Shown: positions 1 to 9,708, counted from the stretch's first letter. The stretch is 64,000 nt of DNA from Firmicutes bacterium HGW-Firmicutes-8 (GCA_002840165.1 PGZN01000002.1:1-64000), one strand, 5' to 3'. Translations and numbers: made by a program. Notes: generated by a model not told the origin, from the sequence alone.

Positions 1-145
1 TCCTTTGTTAATAGTCCCATGCTTTTGCCCCCTTAAGAATATTTTATATCCTATCCGGGTTTCTGGCAAAAGCACAAACTATTTTACACTACCCCTCATT
101 TTTCTATAATACTTCTTCCTTAGATTTTAAATATACTCTATATGA

Positions 146-2152
146 TTAGTTAATGGCAGCTAACTCAATACTTTTAATTTCAAATTGACCTAAATCTGAC
201 ATTGGGTCTAACCTTAAACTAATTATTTCTTCAAGGTTTAACCACGTTTTATTAAGATATAGGGGAATATAATATTGATGTACATTATTGTCTAATATAA
301 CTCTAAAACTTAGCGGCAAAGAATTTAAGTAACTTGGAAATCTTTTTGTTGCAATAAATAATTGTCCTGTTGTTTCACCAATTTGAGGCTTAGCTTGAAT
401 GTCAGCTTTTATCGCAACTTTTAAGAAAAATTGTTTTTTAAGAACATTTTTCGCTTGTGGTAAACTTAACTCTAATATTGGATCGCCATTTAAATTTTTA
501 TATTTATTGTTTTCCGTCTTTTCTTTGATTATATTATATGTTTCTTTAATGCCCAATTTTTCTAATACTTTAGAGTCTAAAATCTTTTGCTTCCAAGACT
601 GTGCTATCCCTAAAATATATTGATCTTTTTCATAATCTAAAGGAAATGCCACCGTAGGCATATCAGATTGATGTTCTCTAGCCAATTTAGGACTTTTTTG
701 CTTCTTATATAAAATGTATTCTCCTCTAAATAAGTTAAAAGTTTTTACTTGTAGGTAGGCTTCCCTAAACCAAGGCACTGCTTCCCATTCTTGGTGTGGT
801 GTCGCCTTTTGCCATACCCAGCTTGGTTTATTGAATAGAAGATAATCTGGCTCAGTTTCAACTACCCAAAATCCAACATCTCTTGTACGTACTTTATCAG
901 CAAGCATTTTATTGTTTAAACCCAGGCAATCTATTATTGGTCGCTCCGAGACCCAAGCAAGTACACCTACTTCTGTAGCACCCACAGTTGCTTCTTTAGG
1001 TGTATTATCTTTTAAATATTGTCCTATAACTTTATAGTCTTCTACATGACCACTACTGTTCGATTTAAGTTGAAGTGGTAAATTGAAAAAGTAATTTTGG
1101 CTAAAGATAATTACTAGTGAAAACAATATAACAGAAAATGTCGCTTTACCAAAAATATTAAAATATGGAACCAAACTAAGAATAATAATAAGGGAATAAT
1201 AAACAATTGGTGTATAATACCAATGGTAATTTGGAACTCGTAAAATGAAAGCATAAGCTACAAAATAGGTTAATACATATGCAAGCATTATTCCTTGTAT
1301 TGCTTTGATCTTGATGTTACCTAACATTATCTTATGCGTAATTGCGTAAATCCCAAGCAGTAAAATAAAAATTAACAAGAAAAGAGTTATAGGTTCTTGT
1401 TGGTAAATAACTTTTACCTGTTCGATTAATCCTTGAGAAAATGAGATTGGCCAAAAACCTGATTGACTCTGTCCAATCTTTACAGATAAAGTATCTGGAA
1501 AAACCGACCCGAATTTTATCCATGAATATACCAACCAAGGCAAAATTACCAGTCCAAAGATTAGTATGCTTGTCCAAGGAATTTCTTTGTTCTTATAAAT
1601 AACAAAATAAATTCCAATTATTGCTACAAGTGCTAAAGTATCTGGTCTAGCCAAGAAAGCCAATCCAATAAAAAATGACATTAATTTATATCTTTTTTGA
1701 ATAAAGAATAATAATCCTGCCATTTGTAATACTAAAACCAAATGGCTTTCCATCCTATAGACAGAAGTAAAAAACGGTAAGGTTATAATAGACAGTGCCC
1801 CAAAAAAAGCCAACCAACGTTTTTCAATTAATATATATAAAAAAATATAAGTAAGCCCTCCCCATATAGCCCATATACCGGCATTTAGAATTACCGAAAA
1901 TTTTTCGATGTTTTGTCCAAAAACCCCACCTAAAGACAATAACAATACATAAAGAGCAGAAGTTGAACCATTACTTTTTTCAAGTCCATTAAAAGTCCAC
2001 TCACCTAGCTTAACTAAATTATCAGCATACTTAAGTAAAATATATGCATCGTCCAGCATGTATTTATGATTGAAAATGGCAATCAAGAAACCAATCATTA
2101 CAGAAACCAATAAAAAAACAGGATTTAATAGCTTTTCCTTATTTTCTATCAT
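146..2152 (-). CDS. GT-C type membrane glycosyltransferase with C-terminal beta-sandwich domain
   Basis: This is a polytopic membrane protein of about 668 residues, the last gene of the polysaccharide operon. Near the N-terminus it has the motif DDAYILLKYADNL, typical of lipid-linked-sugar-dependent GT-C glycosyltransferases (ArnT/PMT/AftB-like), followed by roughly ten hydrophobic segments and then a soluble region from about residue 400. The last ~100 residues form a predicted beta-rich domain ending in LRLDPMSDLGQFEIKSIEL, a pattern also present in the kinase-like protein at 5712-7337. The start at 2152 is chosen because GGAGG lies 8 nt upstream; a longer frame to 2167 has no such site. 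Donor and acceptor are unknown. By inference it modifies the glycan made by the operon on the outer face of the membrane. Coding sequence is AT-rich compared with the housekeeping genes. Confidence 0.8.
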   Translation of the reverse strand: MIENKEKLLNPVFLLVSVMIGFLIAIFNHKYMLDDAYILLKYADNLVKLGEWTFNGLEKSNGSTSALYVLLLSLGGVFGQNIEKFSVILNAGIWAIWGGLTYIFLYILIEKRWLAFFGALSIITLPFFTSVYRMESHLVLVLQMAGLLFFIQKRYKLMSFFIGLAFLARPDTLALVAIIGIYFVIYKNKEIPWTSILIFGLVILPWLVYSWIKFGSVFPDTLSVKIGQSQSGFWPISFSQGLIEQVKVIYQQEPITLFLLIFILLLGIYAITHKIMLGNIKIKAIQGIMLAYVLTYFVAYAFILRVPNYHWYYTPIVYYSLIIILSLVPYFNIFGKATFSVILFSLVIIFSQNYFFNLPLQLKSNSSGHVEDYKVIGQYLKDNTPKEATVGATEVGVLAWVSERPIIDCLGLNNKMLADKVRTRDVGFWVVETEPDYLLFNKPSWVWQKATPHQEWEAVPWFREAYLQVKTFNLFRGEYILYKKQKSPKLAREHQSDMPTVAFPLDYEKDQYILGIAQSWKQKILDSKVLEKLGIKETYNIIKEKTENNKYKNLNGDPILELSLPQAKNVLKKQFFLKVAIKADIQAKPQIGETTGQLFIATKRFPSYLNSLPLSFRVILDNNVHQYYIPLYLNKTWLNLEEIISLRLDPMSDLGQFEIKSIELAAIN

Positions 2153-2192
2153 AAAATGTTCCTCCATAGGAATGTAAAGTTATATTTGTTTC

Positions 2193-3122
2193 TTAATTTA
2201 GGACTTTTTTTAGATACTCGACAGTTAAGGATACACCTTCCAAAAAGCTTGTTTCCGGTTGCCAAAGAAGTTCTTTTCTTGCTCTGCTTATATCTAAAAT
2301 GTTCACCGGGACATCTAAAGACCTCGACGGTTGGAAAACAACTTCTAGTGGGTAACCAACTTTTGCTTCAACAACTTTTATAACTTCTAACAAAGAACGG
2401 CCTTCACAACTGCCAATATTAAAACTTTTCTTATCTCCCTTATATTCCAATAGCGCCAAGACCGCTTTGGCCACATCTGATACATAAATATAATCACGAA
2501 CTACCGAACCATCACCCCAAATCTCAATCGGTTCTTTTTTTAGAGCTTTATTAATAAAAACTGGTACAGCCCCTTGGCTTCCATAAGGTGATTGTCTCGG
2601 TCCAAATGGATTTGACATTCTTAAAATCCCATAATCCAACCCATATAAATGGTTAAATAAGTGTAAATATTTTTCTATTGTTAATTTATGTATACCATAA
2701 GAACAAATAGGTTCATTTGAATGACTCTCTTTTATTGGCACTTGTTCAGGTACTCCGTAAACAGTCCCCCCGGAAGAAAAAAATATCACTTTCTTAACTC
2801 TGGCCTTTTTTGCCGTCTTAAGCATACGTAATGTAGGAACTACGTTTGTTTCAATATCAAGAGCAAGGTTATCATTAGATGTTTTGGGCAGAGTCGTGCA
2901 AATCAGATGAAATACCAAATCAGTACCAGTTAGTGCTTTTTCTATATCTGACGGGTTGCAAAAATCACCTTCCATCCAGTCAATTTTATTTAATAAATGT
3001 TCGATATTTGCTTTTCTTGATTTGTCTCTTTCAAATACTTTAACTTTAAATCCAGCTTTAATCAGTTCCTCACATATGTGTGAACCCAGGAATCCCCCTC
3101 CACCTAAAACAGTACAATTCAT
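2193..3122 (-). CDS. NAD-dependent epimerase/dehydratase (GalE-like)
   Basis: A short-chain dehydrogenase/reductase of the extended type, about 309 residues. The N-terminus carries the Rossmann motif GGGGFLGSHICEEL, with a catalytic Ser in FFSSGGTVYG and the YxxxK pair in YGIHK. These are the features of UDP-glucose 4-epimerase and related nucleotide-sugar epimerases or dehydratases. The ATG at 3122 is preferred over the in-frame ATG at 3140 because the run AGAGGGGG lies 6-7 nt upstream of the inner one. It sits 25 nt behind the following gene and presumably supplies an epimerised sugar nucleotide for the glycan operon. The exact substrate cannot be read from the sequence. Confidence 0.88.
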   Translation of the reverse strand: MNCTVLGGGGFLGSHICEELIKAGFKVKVFERDKSRKANIEHLLNKIDWMEGDFCNPSDIEKALTGTDLVFHLICTTLPKTSNDNLALDIETNVVPTLRMLKTAKKARVKKVIFFSSGGTVYGVPEQVPIKESHSNEPICSYGIHKLTIEKYLHLFNHLYGLDYGILRMSNPFGPRQSPYGSQGAVPVFINKALKKEPIEIWGDGSVVRDYIYVSDVAKAVLALLEYKGDKKSFNIGSCEGRSLLEVIKVVEAKVGYPLEVVFQPSRSLDVPVNILDISRARKELLWQPETSFLEGVSLTVEYLKKVLN

Positions 3123-3146
3123 GCGGTACCCCCTCTTCAAATGTTT

Positions 3147-4490
3147 CTAAGTAGTTTTTAAATGATACAGGGCAAGAATTTTGTCAACGTAATCTTCTAA
3201 ACAGTTAGGTTTTGGAGCAGCCTCGGTAATCGTCTTAATTAATTTCCTATCCTTGGATAATTTAATTAAAATTGACGCTAACTTATAGGCATCTCCGGCC
3301 GGAAAAGCAAAACCGCTCACACCATCATTAATTATTGTTGACAATCCGCCAAGGTCGGAAACAACTAAAACGCGGTGTGCCGCCAATACGGATATAGCAG
3401 TAAGCGGTGTGTTCTCATACCACAAAGAAGGAATTACTACTACATGAATATCCCGCAAAACTACAGGAAACTTTTCCTGAGGAAACGTTCCGCAAAAATA
3501 TATCCACTTGATTGTTTCCACACTTTTCTTTAATCCAACTTCAAACGTCTGATTATCAGCTGATCCCCATATATATATCTCAATGTAGTCTTCGTTGTAT
3601 TTCTCTCCGGCCAAGATTTTACATGCTTCCAGCAGAACCTGAGGTCCTTTTGAATGTCTCAATGTGCCTATAAAGGCTACCTTAAGAGGACCTTCCAAGC
3701 TTGCCGGCGGTAAATCTATAAGCCCTTTTGCTCTTTTCGGGATAGGAAAAGAGACAATTTGTTCTTTATTATTGGACATTCCGTTTTTGTGAAACATATC
3801 CTGTATAAAGCTATTTGCCCACATGACCCCGTTAGCCAATTCCATTATAGTTCTATTGCGAATTACTCTTTCTTCAAGTATCTTCTGACATTCAGACGCC
3901 GACTGATTAAACCTGGCAGCCAACCGGGGGAATTTTTGGGCCAGCCGGAATTTCAAAGGCACCTTGGTCATTCTTTTTGCATAAACACCGGTTAAACAGA
4001 CAAAGCATTGTTTTGCTTCCTGTCCTTCGCAAAGAGTATCATTATATCTTATCAATTGATAAGTTGGACAGATTAACCAGAAATCAGTCACTGTCAAAAA
4101 AAACGGGATTCCCCTTTCCTTAACGCAATTAACAAATGTTAAAGTCAACCTCATTAAATGAAAAGAGTGAACAATATCAGGTGAGAACTCGTCCAACACC
4201 TCGTCGAACAGTTTTCTTAACGGTTCCTCATCAGATTCGCGATTTAGCCGTTCAACCGGATTTACAAGATTAGGAACAAATAATCTCCAAATAGAAAAAC
4301 CTTCATAAGTATCCTTTCTCAAAACAGCGTGCTCAGGCATTGGGTCACCCGGTAAAATCGGCTCAGTTGTTATTATGGCAACTTCATATTGCCGCTTCCT
4401 TAGCTCTTCAGCGACTTCTAAAGTTAAAATTTCAGTTCCCGTATAATACCTTGGGAAAAACTGGTGGCAGGCAAGAAGTATTTTAGCCAA
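3147..4490 (-). CDS. Glycosyltransferase family 4
   Basis: A 447-residue GT-B fold glycosyltransferase. The N-terminus MAKILLACHQFFPRYYTGTEI has the early glycine-containing turn of the acceptor domain, and the C-terminal half carries PLKVAFIGTLRHSKGPQ and later ENTPLTAISVLAAHRVLVVSD, the donor-nucleotide binding region of GT4 enzymes. An insertion with a CxxC-like pair (CEGQEAKQCFVC) around residues 155-170 is unusual. The start is a TTG with a G-rich site 6 nt upstream, and it begins 2 nt after the end of the preceding GT2 gene, implying translational coupling. It probably adds one sugar in the repeat or adaptor region of the surface glycan. Confidence 0.88.
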   Translation of the reverse strand: MAKILLACHQFFPRYYTGTEILTLEVAEELRKRQYEVAIITTEPILPGDPMPEHAVLRKDTYEGFSIWRLFVPNLVNPVERLNRESDEEPLRKLFDEVLDEFSPDIVHSFHLMRLTLTFVNCVKERGIPFFLTVTDFWLICPTYQLIRYNDTLCEGQEAKQCFVCLTGVYAKRMTKVPLKFRLAQKFPRLAARFNQSASECQKILEERVIRNRTIMELANGVMWANSFIQDMFHKNGMSNNKEQIVSFPIPKRAKGLIDLPPASLEGPLKVAFIGTLRHSKGPQVLLEACKILAGEKYNEDYIEIYIWGSADNQTFEVGLKKSVETIKWIYFCGTFPQEKFPVVLRDIHVVVIPSLWYENTPLTAISVLAAHRVLVVSDLGGLSTIINDGVSGFAFPAGDAYKLASILIKLSKDRKLIKTITEAAPKPNCLEDYVDKILALYHLKTT

Positions 4491-4491
4491 A

Positions 4492-5682
4492 CTAAACCCC
4501 CCGTAAGTGCGGTGAAATCAGTTCTTGAATTTCGTAAGGAACTGGTCCTTTAAGTTTATAGCTTGCATAGACTTCACCAAACAATCCACCTTGCATACTT
4601 GACGCAACTTGGTCAATAACTGAACAGAGTCCTTCTACATCAGCTTCAGGGTACTTTGTTAATATGATTTCTATAATGTATCTCAAGTGGTTTTCGAAAG
4701 ACTGCTTCATGCCAAAGTCCAAAGCTGTGCGAAAGTCAATCTTTCTGAACATTCCATGCAAAGCCCAAAAGATTCGTTTTACAAGAGGCATCCTCGATAG
4801 AAACTTATGATGATATTCTCTTGAAACTGAAATTTTTTTTCTCCGCCTGTATTGTTGATGAATATCCAAATACGTTTTATCCACTAGGTTTTTTATCTGA
4901 GAAGATACGATATATAAATCTTCGGCGTTTAAATGAGACAAATCATTTCTTACTTTTCCTAATAGTTCCGAACAGACGATAGTATCAATAATAGCTCGAC
5001 TAAAGCGATATTCGGGTGAACGATTATGAGAATGATGAACTTTAATATTTGGCTGGTACATTACCTTATAGCCTTGCTTTAAAGCTTCAATAGCCCAAGC
5101 CATATCTTCTCCAAAGGGTACATTAGGAAATGGGGTTCTTACCAAATGGTCCCTTTTATAAATTGCACAAACATTATCAAACCTAACTCTGCGTAGCGCT
5201 TCATCATAAGATAATCGGTTAAACTCATCGAGAGAATCAATAACTTGAATCGTTGGTTCCCGTCCTAAGTACTCTGAATGATAATCAACTTCAAATTTCG
5301 CATATAAATCCGCATCAATATGGGGTACCTGTTGGCCATATACACCCACAACATCATAATAAGTAATGGCTCTAACAAGGTTATTCAACCATTCCACTGA
5401 AATAGGTATAGCATCCTGGACTAGTAATATTACATAAGGATATCTCGTTAAAGAAACGGCCTCATTTCTAGTTCTGCTATGATGAAAAATTTTTTGGTTT
5501 ATTTTTTTGAGTTCTGCCCCAGCTTCTATAGCTGCTTCACATGTTCCATCGGTAGACCCGGAATCGATAATAATAATTTGCTTGTCCCCATTGTATTTTT
5601 GATTAGACAGAGCTTTCAAGTTTTTTTTAAATATATCCCCCCCCTTCCATGTGGGGATGATAATACTTACACCTTCATCCAA
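4492..5682 (-). CDS. Glycosyltransferase family 2 (rhamnosyltransferase-like)
   Basis: A 396-residue GT-A enzyme. The GT2 domain occupies about residues 1-240: VSIIIPTWKGG at the N-terminus, IIIIDSGSTDGT for nucleotide binding, and LLVQDAIPIS where the metal-binding acidic residue sits, a form common in rhamnosyltransferases. The region FGEDMAWAIEALKQGYKV supplies the ED catalytic-base motif. The C-terminal ~150 residues are helical and of unknown role. It starts with TTG, with AAAGGG about 9 nt upstream. It follows the kinase-like gene by 29 nt inside the glycan operon. The sugar transferred is an inference only. Confidence 0.87.
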   Translation of the reverse strand: MDEGVSIIIPTWKGGDIFKKNLKALSNQKYNGDKQIIIIDSGSTDGTCEAAIEAGAELKKINQKIFHHSRTRNEAVSLTRYPYVILLVQDAIPISVEWLNNLVRAITYYDVVGVYGQQVPHIDADLYAKFEVDYHSEYLGREPTIQVIDSLDEFNRLSYDEALRRVRFDNVCAIYKRDHLVRTPFPNVPFGEDMAWAIEALKQGYKVMYQPNIKVHHSHNRSPEYRFSRAIIDTIVCSELLGKVRNDLSHLNAEDLYIVSSQIKNLVDKTYLDIHQQYRRRKKISVSREYHHKFLSRMPLVKRIFWALHGMFRKIDFRTALDFGMKQSFENHLRYIIEIILTKYPEADVEGLCSVIDQVASSMQGGLFGEVYASYKLKGPVPYEIQELISPHLRGV

Positions 5683-5711
5683 TGAATGTCGCCCTTTCTA
5701 AATACACACTT

Positions 5712-7337
5712 TTAATTGTCTTTTTGAAGAATTTGTCCGATCCACCGCAACAGAGCAGTAATCCGCCAGGAACGCGAATTTAGTATTTGTTCCAATTCTA
5801 CTTGTAATCTAAATAATTCTTTACTGTGTTCGGTTAACTTTTTTTCTTTTTCTGCTAACTTACCCTTCAATCCCGATAACGCTTTGTTCTGTTCAATCAA
5901 TTCTTCCTCTTTACTTTTAAGTTCTAATTCCATGATTTTTGTCAAATCAAGAGAAGCTTTCTTGTCTACTCGCATTATCACACGTAAATTTAATTGGTGA
6001 AAGTCTTTTGGGATAACAAAACTATTTAATAAAAGCTGTGGGTCTTGGTCCACGCAAATAAATCTATATAACTCCTGACCGGTTAACCTAACAACACCCG
6101 GTCCCGTTAATAAGCCACAAAAATCATTATCTGCCGACCAGTGAGCCAACGGTTCAATAACTTCAGACATGGTATCGCCGATATCCAATATTATATTTTT
6201 TATTTCCATGAAGGCAGGTTTGTTACCGGGATCTAGACGTAATTTACTAATCGCAATAGATGAAAGTGAAAATTTGTATTCATGAAAAGCACCATCATCA
6301 ATTAAAGATAACTTTACTGAGTCTTCTTCTTTAAAAATGTCATCCTTAGTCCAAAAGAGTTGTAACACATTCTTAGTTGAAGTCAAAGGAATATCCCTAT
6401 CATTTACAAATGGAACTTCTAAGGTGAAACTTGAAGTCATTGTTGACCCATCATCAGTACCAAGAAGTTTTTGAAAGTAATACATTGCTGTGTTTCGGCG
6501 AGGTTCTATAGATTTGAGAAACTGTGCATAGGGTGAAATTAGTTGTTGTAAGCGTACCTCGCTTAACCAAAAAAGGAGATTAATTAAAGTTGGGTTAACA
6601 CCCTCAGGTATAAATTTTAAATAGTCTTGGTTCCATACAACTTCTTTTGAGTAATATATACTTCGGCAAACATCAATCCACAAAAAATGTGTCCGCCGAC
6701 TGAGATCGAAATCAACAATAACAGGTTTCCCATTTGAAACTAGTATGTTCCTTGGAATCAAATCACGAGTAGTCCGTATAACCGGCCCAGCAATTTTACC
6801 CAAATCTCTTTTCAAAACATCTTTGAGATAATTAACATACTTGTCAGGAATAGAAAGAATGTCCGCGGCAGCAAAAAATTCGTCTACTTCCTTATTAAGT
6901 AATGCAGGGTCGGGTTCTAATGAAGGCTGAGTAGCAACTTCTTGAAAAAGCTTTTCTAAAATTGAGGAAGCCTCCCTAGGTAATAAGTCTCCGCGAATAA
7001 CAGCGTCGTCTAGCATTCTAAATGATTTAATAGGTTCTTCCATAATATAAACATTGCCATCATCGCCGTAATAAACTCCTAAGATTTCTGGAGCTGTAAA
7101 ACCAGAAAATTTGATAAAAAATTTTTGCGTTTGAATAATATCATCTAAGTTGAAAATTCCGTTATCTGGTAATCGTTTAACTGAGCAAATTATCTTTTCC
7201 TTTAACCAAACAAAATAACGACAACTACTGGCAAAAGAGTTACGCATTCCATCGGAAATTTGTAAACTTATGGCTAAATTTCTAAAATCTCGCGGATTAC
7301 ATATCCCAGTTTGAACTAATGCTTTTTTTATAATCAT
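5712..7337 (-). CDS. Kinase-like (APH fold) protein with beta-sandwich and C-terminal coiled coil; possible glycan chain-capping kinase
   Basis: Residue numbers count from a frame beginning at 7352 (546 residues). The N-terminal ~290 residues look like a phosphotransferase fold: RDLIPRN at 196-202 resembles the HxDxxxxN catalytic loop, and VDFD at 213-216 resembles the metal-binding DFG/DxD. Residues ~305-395 form a beta-rich segment ending LRLDPGNKPAFMEIKNI, shared with the GT-C protein at 146-2152. Residues ~470-525 are a charged heptad-rich coiled coil, and the tail SRSWRITALLRWIGQ is an amphipathic ending common in polysaccharide proteins. It follows the methyltransferase by a 1-nt overlap. 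Methyltransferase plus kinase plus coiled coil is the layout of WbdD, the O9a chain terminator, there fused in one protein. Function here is inferred, not shown. The start at 7337 uses GGAG 9 nt upstream; 7343 and 7352 are alternatives. Confidence 0.72.
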   Translation of the reverse strand: MIIKKALVQTGICNPRDFRNLAISLQISDGMRNSFASSCRYFVWLKEKIICSVKRLPDNGIFNLDDIIQTQKFFIKFSGFTAPEILGVYYGDDGNVYIMEEPIKSFRMLDDAVIRGDLLPREASSILEKLFQEVATQPSLEPDPALLNKEVDEFFAAADILSIPDKYVNYLKDVLKRDLGKIAGPVIRTTRDLIPRNILVSNGKPVIVDFDLSRRTHFLWIDVCRSIYYSKEVVWNQDYLKFIPEGVNPTLINLLFWLSEVRLQQLISPYAQFLKSIEPRRNTAMYYFQKLLGTDDGSTMTSSFTLEVPFVNDRDIPLTSTKNVLQLFWTKDDIFKEEDSVKLSLIDDGAFHEYKFSLSSIAISKLRLDPGNKPAFMEIKNIILDIGDTMSEVIEPLAHWSADNDFCGLLTGPGVVRLTGQELYRFICVDQDPQLLLNSFVIPKDFHQLNLRVIMRVDKKASLDLTKIMELELKSKEEELIEQNKALSGLKGKLAEKEKKLTEHSKELFRLQVELEQILNSRSWRITALLRWIGQILQKDN

Positions 7338-7351
7338 ACTCATCGTCTCCA

Positions 7352-8389
7352 TTATTTACATGCAATTATTCCGTAAGATGGACAGAAATATTGTGCAATA
7401 CCATTTTTGCCCAATAGGCGATAAATAGCGTCTAATTCTTTTTCAAAGCCCAAAAGACTACCATCTGTTCCATTGTGTTCAGAAACAATAAGCCCATAAT
7501 CAGATACAAATTTATTTATTGTGCGGATGTCTACCATCTGCCTGATTATCTTGTAATCAGGAAAACAGCAGTAAACTCGTTCTAATTTAAGCCCTGCTTT
7601 TCTTATCATTTGCCGATACTCTTCCAGACTCCATGTTTTTGCAGGAAGTCTTTCAGACTGTTTTATAGTATTATATTTTTGTTCGGCTACCCTTTCGGGT
7701 AGAAAACTTATAAACGAAAGCCCTGTATGGTCATCATAGGCCCCCAATAAATATTTAAGTCCTAAACTGTTTTCAATCCCAATATATATGTGTCCCCCTT
7801 TCTTTAACAACTTGGACGCTTTCCGTAGCGCTTCGCATTGAACATCTAAAATACTTTGTTCACCTGTTCTTCCTAAACCAATCCATTCTAGAGAACCATT
7901 AAAAATAATCAATTCGAATGAGTTTTGCTTGAACGGAAAAGTAATAAAATTGCCTTGAGCATAATATAGGTCAATTTGCTCTTGTTGGGCTATTGCTTGG
8001 AGGATGTTAATACGGTTAGCTGTTAAGTCTAAAGCAATAACCTCTCCATACCGGGCTAAAGGTAAACTAACTTGCCCCCAACCTGATCCAACATCCAGAA
8101 ATGTTCCACCCTGGGGAATTTCAAGCAAATCCAAGAATATCGCTCGTCCTCCATCAACAATGACTTGATATAGCCAGGGAGAACTTGACGCAAATTCCTT
8201 GGCCACTACATCCTGCCACGAACCTTGTCTAATTTCATGTAAAAGGTGTAATTCTTCATCGTTACTAACGTCCGCGTAAATCCCTTCGTAATCTCGGTCC
8301 ACTATATAATTTTCTGTTACAAACTGTACTTGCTTAGAAATTGGTTCAATTACCTTGGATAGTTTAAAAGAATTTGTCAACTTTTTCAT
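7352..8389 (-). CDS. SAM-dependent methyltransferase, class I
   Basis: A 345-residue protein with a class I SAM-binding motif FLDVGSGWG at residues 97-105, the acidic ribose-binding position in VIALDLTANRI, and motif IV-like ELIIFNGSLEWIG. The N-terminal ~90 residues and the C-terminal ~100 residues extend beyond the core domain. Its ATG overlaps the Wzt stop by 4 nt and its TAA overlaps the kinase-like ATG by 1 nt, so the three genes are translationally coupled. In ABC-exported glycans the exporter-adjacent methyltransferase often blocks the non-reducing end of the finished chain. That role is an inference from position; a plain sugar O-methyltransferase is the alternative. Confidence 0.85.
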   Translation of the reverse strand: MKKLTNSFKLSKVIEPISKQVQFVTENYIVDRDYEGIYADVSNDEELHLLHEIRQGSWQDVVAKEFASSSPWLYQVIVDGGRAIFLDLLEIPQGGTFLDVGSGWGQVSLPLARYGEVIALDLTANRINILQAIAQQEQIDLYYAQGNFITFPFKQNSFELIIFNGSLEWIGLGRTGEQSILDVQCEALRKASKLLKKGGHIYIGIENSLGLKYLLGAYDDHTGLSFISFLPERVAEQKYNTIKQSERLPAKTWSLEEYRQMIRKAGLKLERVYCCFPDYKIIRQMVDIRTINKFVSDYGLIVSEHNGTDGSLLGFEKELDAIYRLLGKNGIAQYFCPSYGIIACK

Positions 8390-9699
8390 TTATATACCTC
8401 TTTCGTGGAATCCCATACACCTAACTCTTTTTTATTGAAATAGTTAATGTTAATCTCACTAGTCAAATTTGCTAGTCCAAAGCTACGATCATGACCTTCA
8501 GGTAATACCTTAACTTCAACAGCATCATAACGACGGTCTAAAGGAACAATGTTATCACTGTTTAATTCAACAAAACCAAAAGAAATATAGTAGTTCCCAG
8601 GCATAAGAGCCAATCGTTGTCTAAATGTAACTTCTATACTGTCTCCTAACTTCAATGCATTGAAAGGTATTGCTTGAAAATAACTATTTGTACCATAAAC
8701 CTCAAGACCTTTTATCGTTTTAATAGTCATTGCATATATAGGTTTTTCGATTGGCTTTTTTGCTGTTACAATCATTCGCATAACCACTTCGTCACACGTT
8801 GTTACCGCTCTTGCCGGTTTTAGATCGTTGTTTAAAACCTCAAAGTATTCAATAATGCCGTCTTGGGTACCATAACGATATTCCTTTAACTCATTGCCTT
8901 CTGTACTCCCAACTTTGTTTTCATTTTTCTTATTTGGTACTTCGGGAAGTTCAATATCTTCGGACGAAAAAAGTATCCTTATATAGTGATTAACAATAAT
9001 ATTTGGAGCGCCAATCTCTAATAAAACTCCCTTATCAATCAAAAAAGCAAAATCACAGAATTGGCGAATTGATTGCAAATCGTGGGAAACTATGAGAATG
9101 GTTGTTCCTGCTTCTTGAAGAGATTTAATGCGTTCAAAACACTTTAACTGGAATTTTCCGTCTCCTACAGCTAATGCCTCATCAACTATTAAAATATTTG
9201 GTTCTACATTAACTGCTACAGCGAATGCCAACCTTACAAACATTCCACTGGAGTACATTTTAACTGGTTGATAGACAAATTCGCCTATATCTGCAAAAGA
9301 AAGTATGTTCTTAAGTCTTTTGTCTATTTCGTCCTTGCTGTATCCCATTATCGTTCCATTAAGGTAGATATTTTCTATGCCCGTAAGTTCGGGATTAAAT
9401 CCTGCACCTAACTCCAAGAGAGCAGAAACCTTACCTTTTACATTAATCGTACCGGATGTCGGTGTAAGAACACCAGTTATTATTTCAAGCAGTGTTGACT
9501 TACCTGAGCCGTTTTTCCCTATAATGCCTACAGTTTCACCTTTTTTAACCTCAAATGATACATCATTTAGTGCATAAAATTCTTTATGATATTTTTTCCC
9601 AAATGGATTAATAGACTCCTTCAGTCTGTCTAAAGGCTTATCATATAGCTTATATACTTTTGAAACATTTTCTGCTTTTATAGCTATATCTTTATCCAT
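8386..9699 (-). CDS. wzt: Polysaccharide ABC transporter ATPase with glycan-recognition domain (Wzt)
   Basis: A 437-residue ATPase of the Wzt/TagH/RfbE group. The nucleotide-binding domain covers about residues 1-245, with Walker A GKNGSGKST (61-69), signature YSSGM (149-153) and Walker B ILIVDEAL (169-176). A C-terminal beta-sandwich from about residue 255 to 435 matches the Wzt C-terminal domain that binds the modified end of the glycan before export in E. coli O9a. It pairs with the permease just upstream in the operon (9 nt gap, AAGGAG site) and overlaps the methyltransferase by 4 nt. It works at the inner face of the membrane. The C-terminal domain argues for export of a capped chain rather than simple flipping. 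Confidence 0.92.
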   Translation of the reverse strand: MDKDIAIKAENVSKVYKLYDKPLDRLKESINPFGKKYHKEFYALNDVSFEVKKGETVGIIGKNGSGKSTLLEIITGVLTPTSGTINVKGKVSALLELGAGFNPELTGIENIYLNGTIMGYSKDEIDKRLKNILSFADIGEFVYQPVKMYSSGMFVRLAFAVAVNVEPNILIVDEALAVGDGKFQLKCFERIKSLQEAGTTILIVSHDLQSIRQFCDFAFLIDKGVLLEIGAPNIIVNHYIRILFSSEDIELPEVPNKKNENKVGSTEGNELKEYRYGTQDGIIEYFEVLNNDLKPARAVTTCDEVVMRMIVTAKKPIEKPIYAMTIKTIKGLEVYGTNSYFQAIPFNALKLGDSIEVTFRQRLALMPGNYYISFGFVELNSDNIVPLDRRYDAVEVKVLPEGHDRSFGLANLTSEININYFNKKELGVWDSTKEVYK

Positions 9700-9708
9700 A
9701 ATGTCTCC

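Noticed and set aside
1-145. Terminator or gene fragment downstream of the GT-C gene
   Set aside because: No hairpin with a T-run and no convincing open frame; the operon may continue beyond the window.
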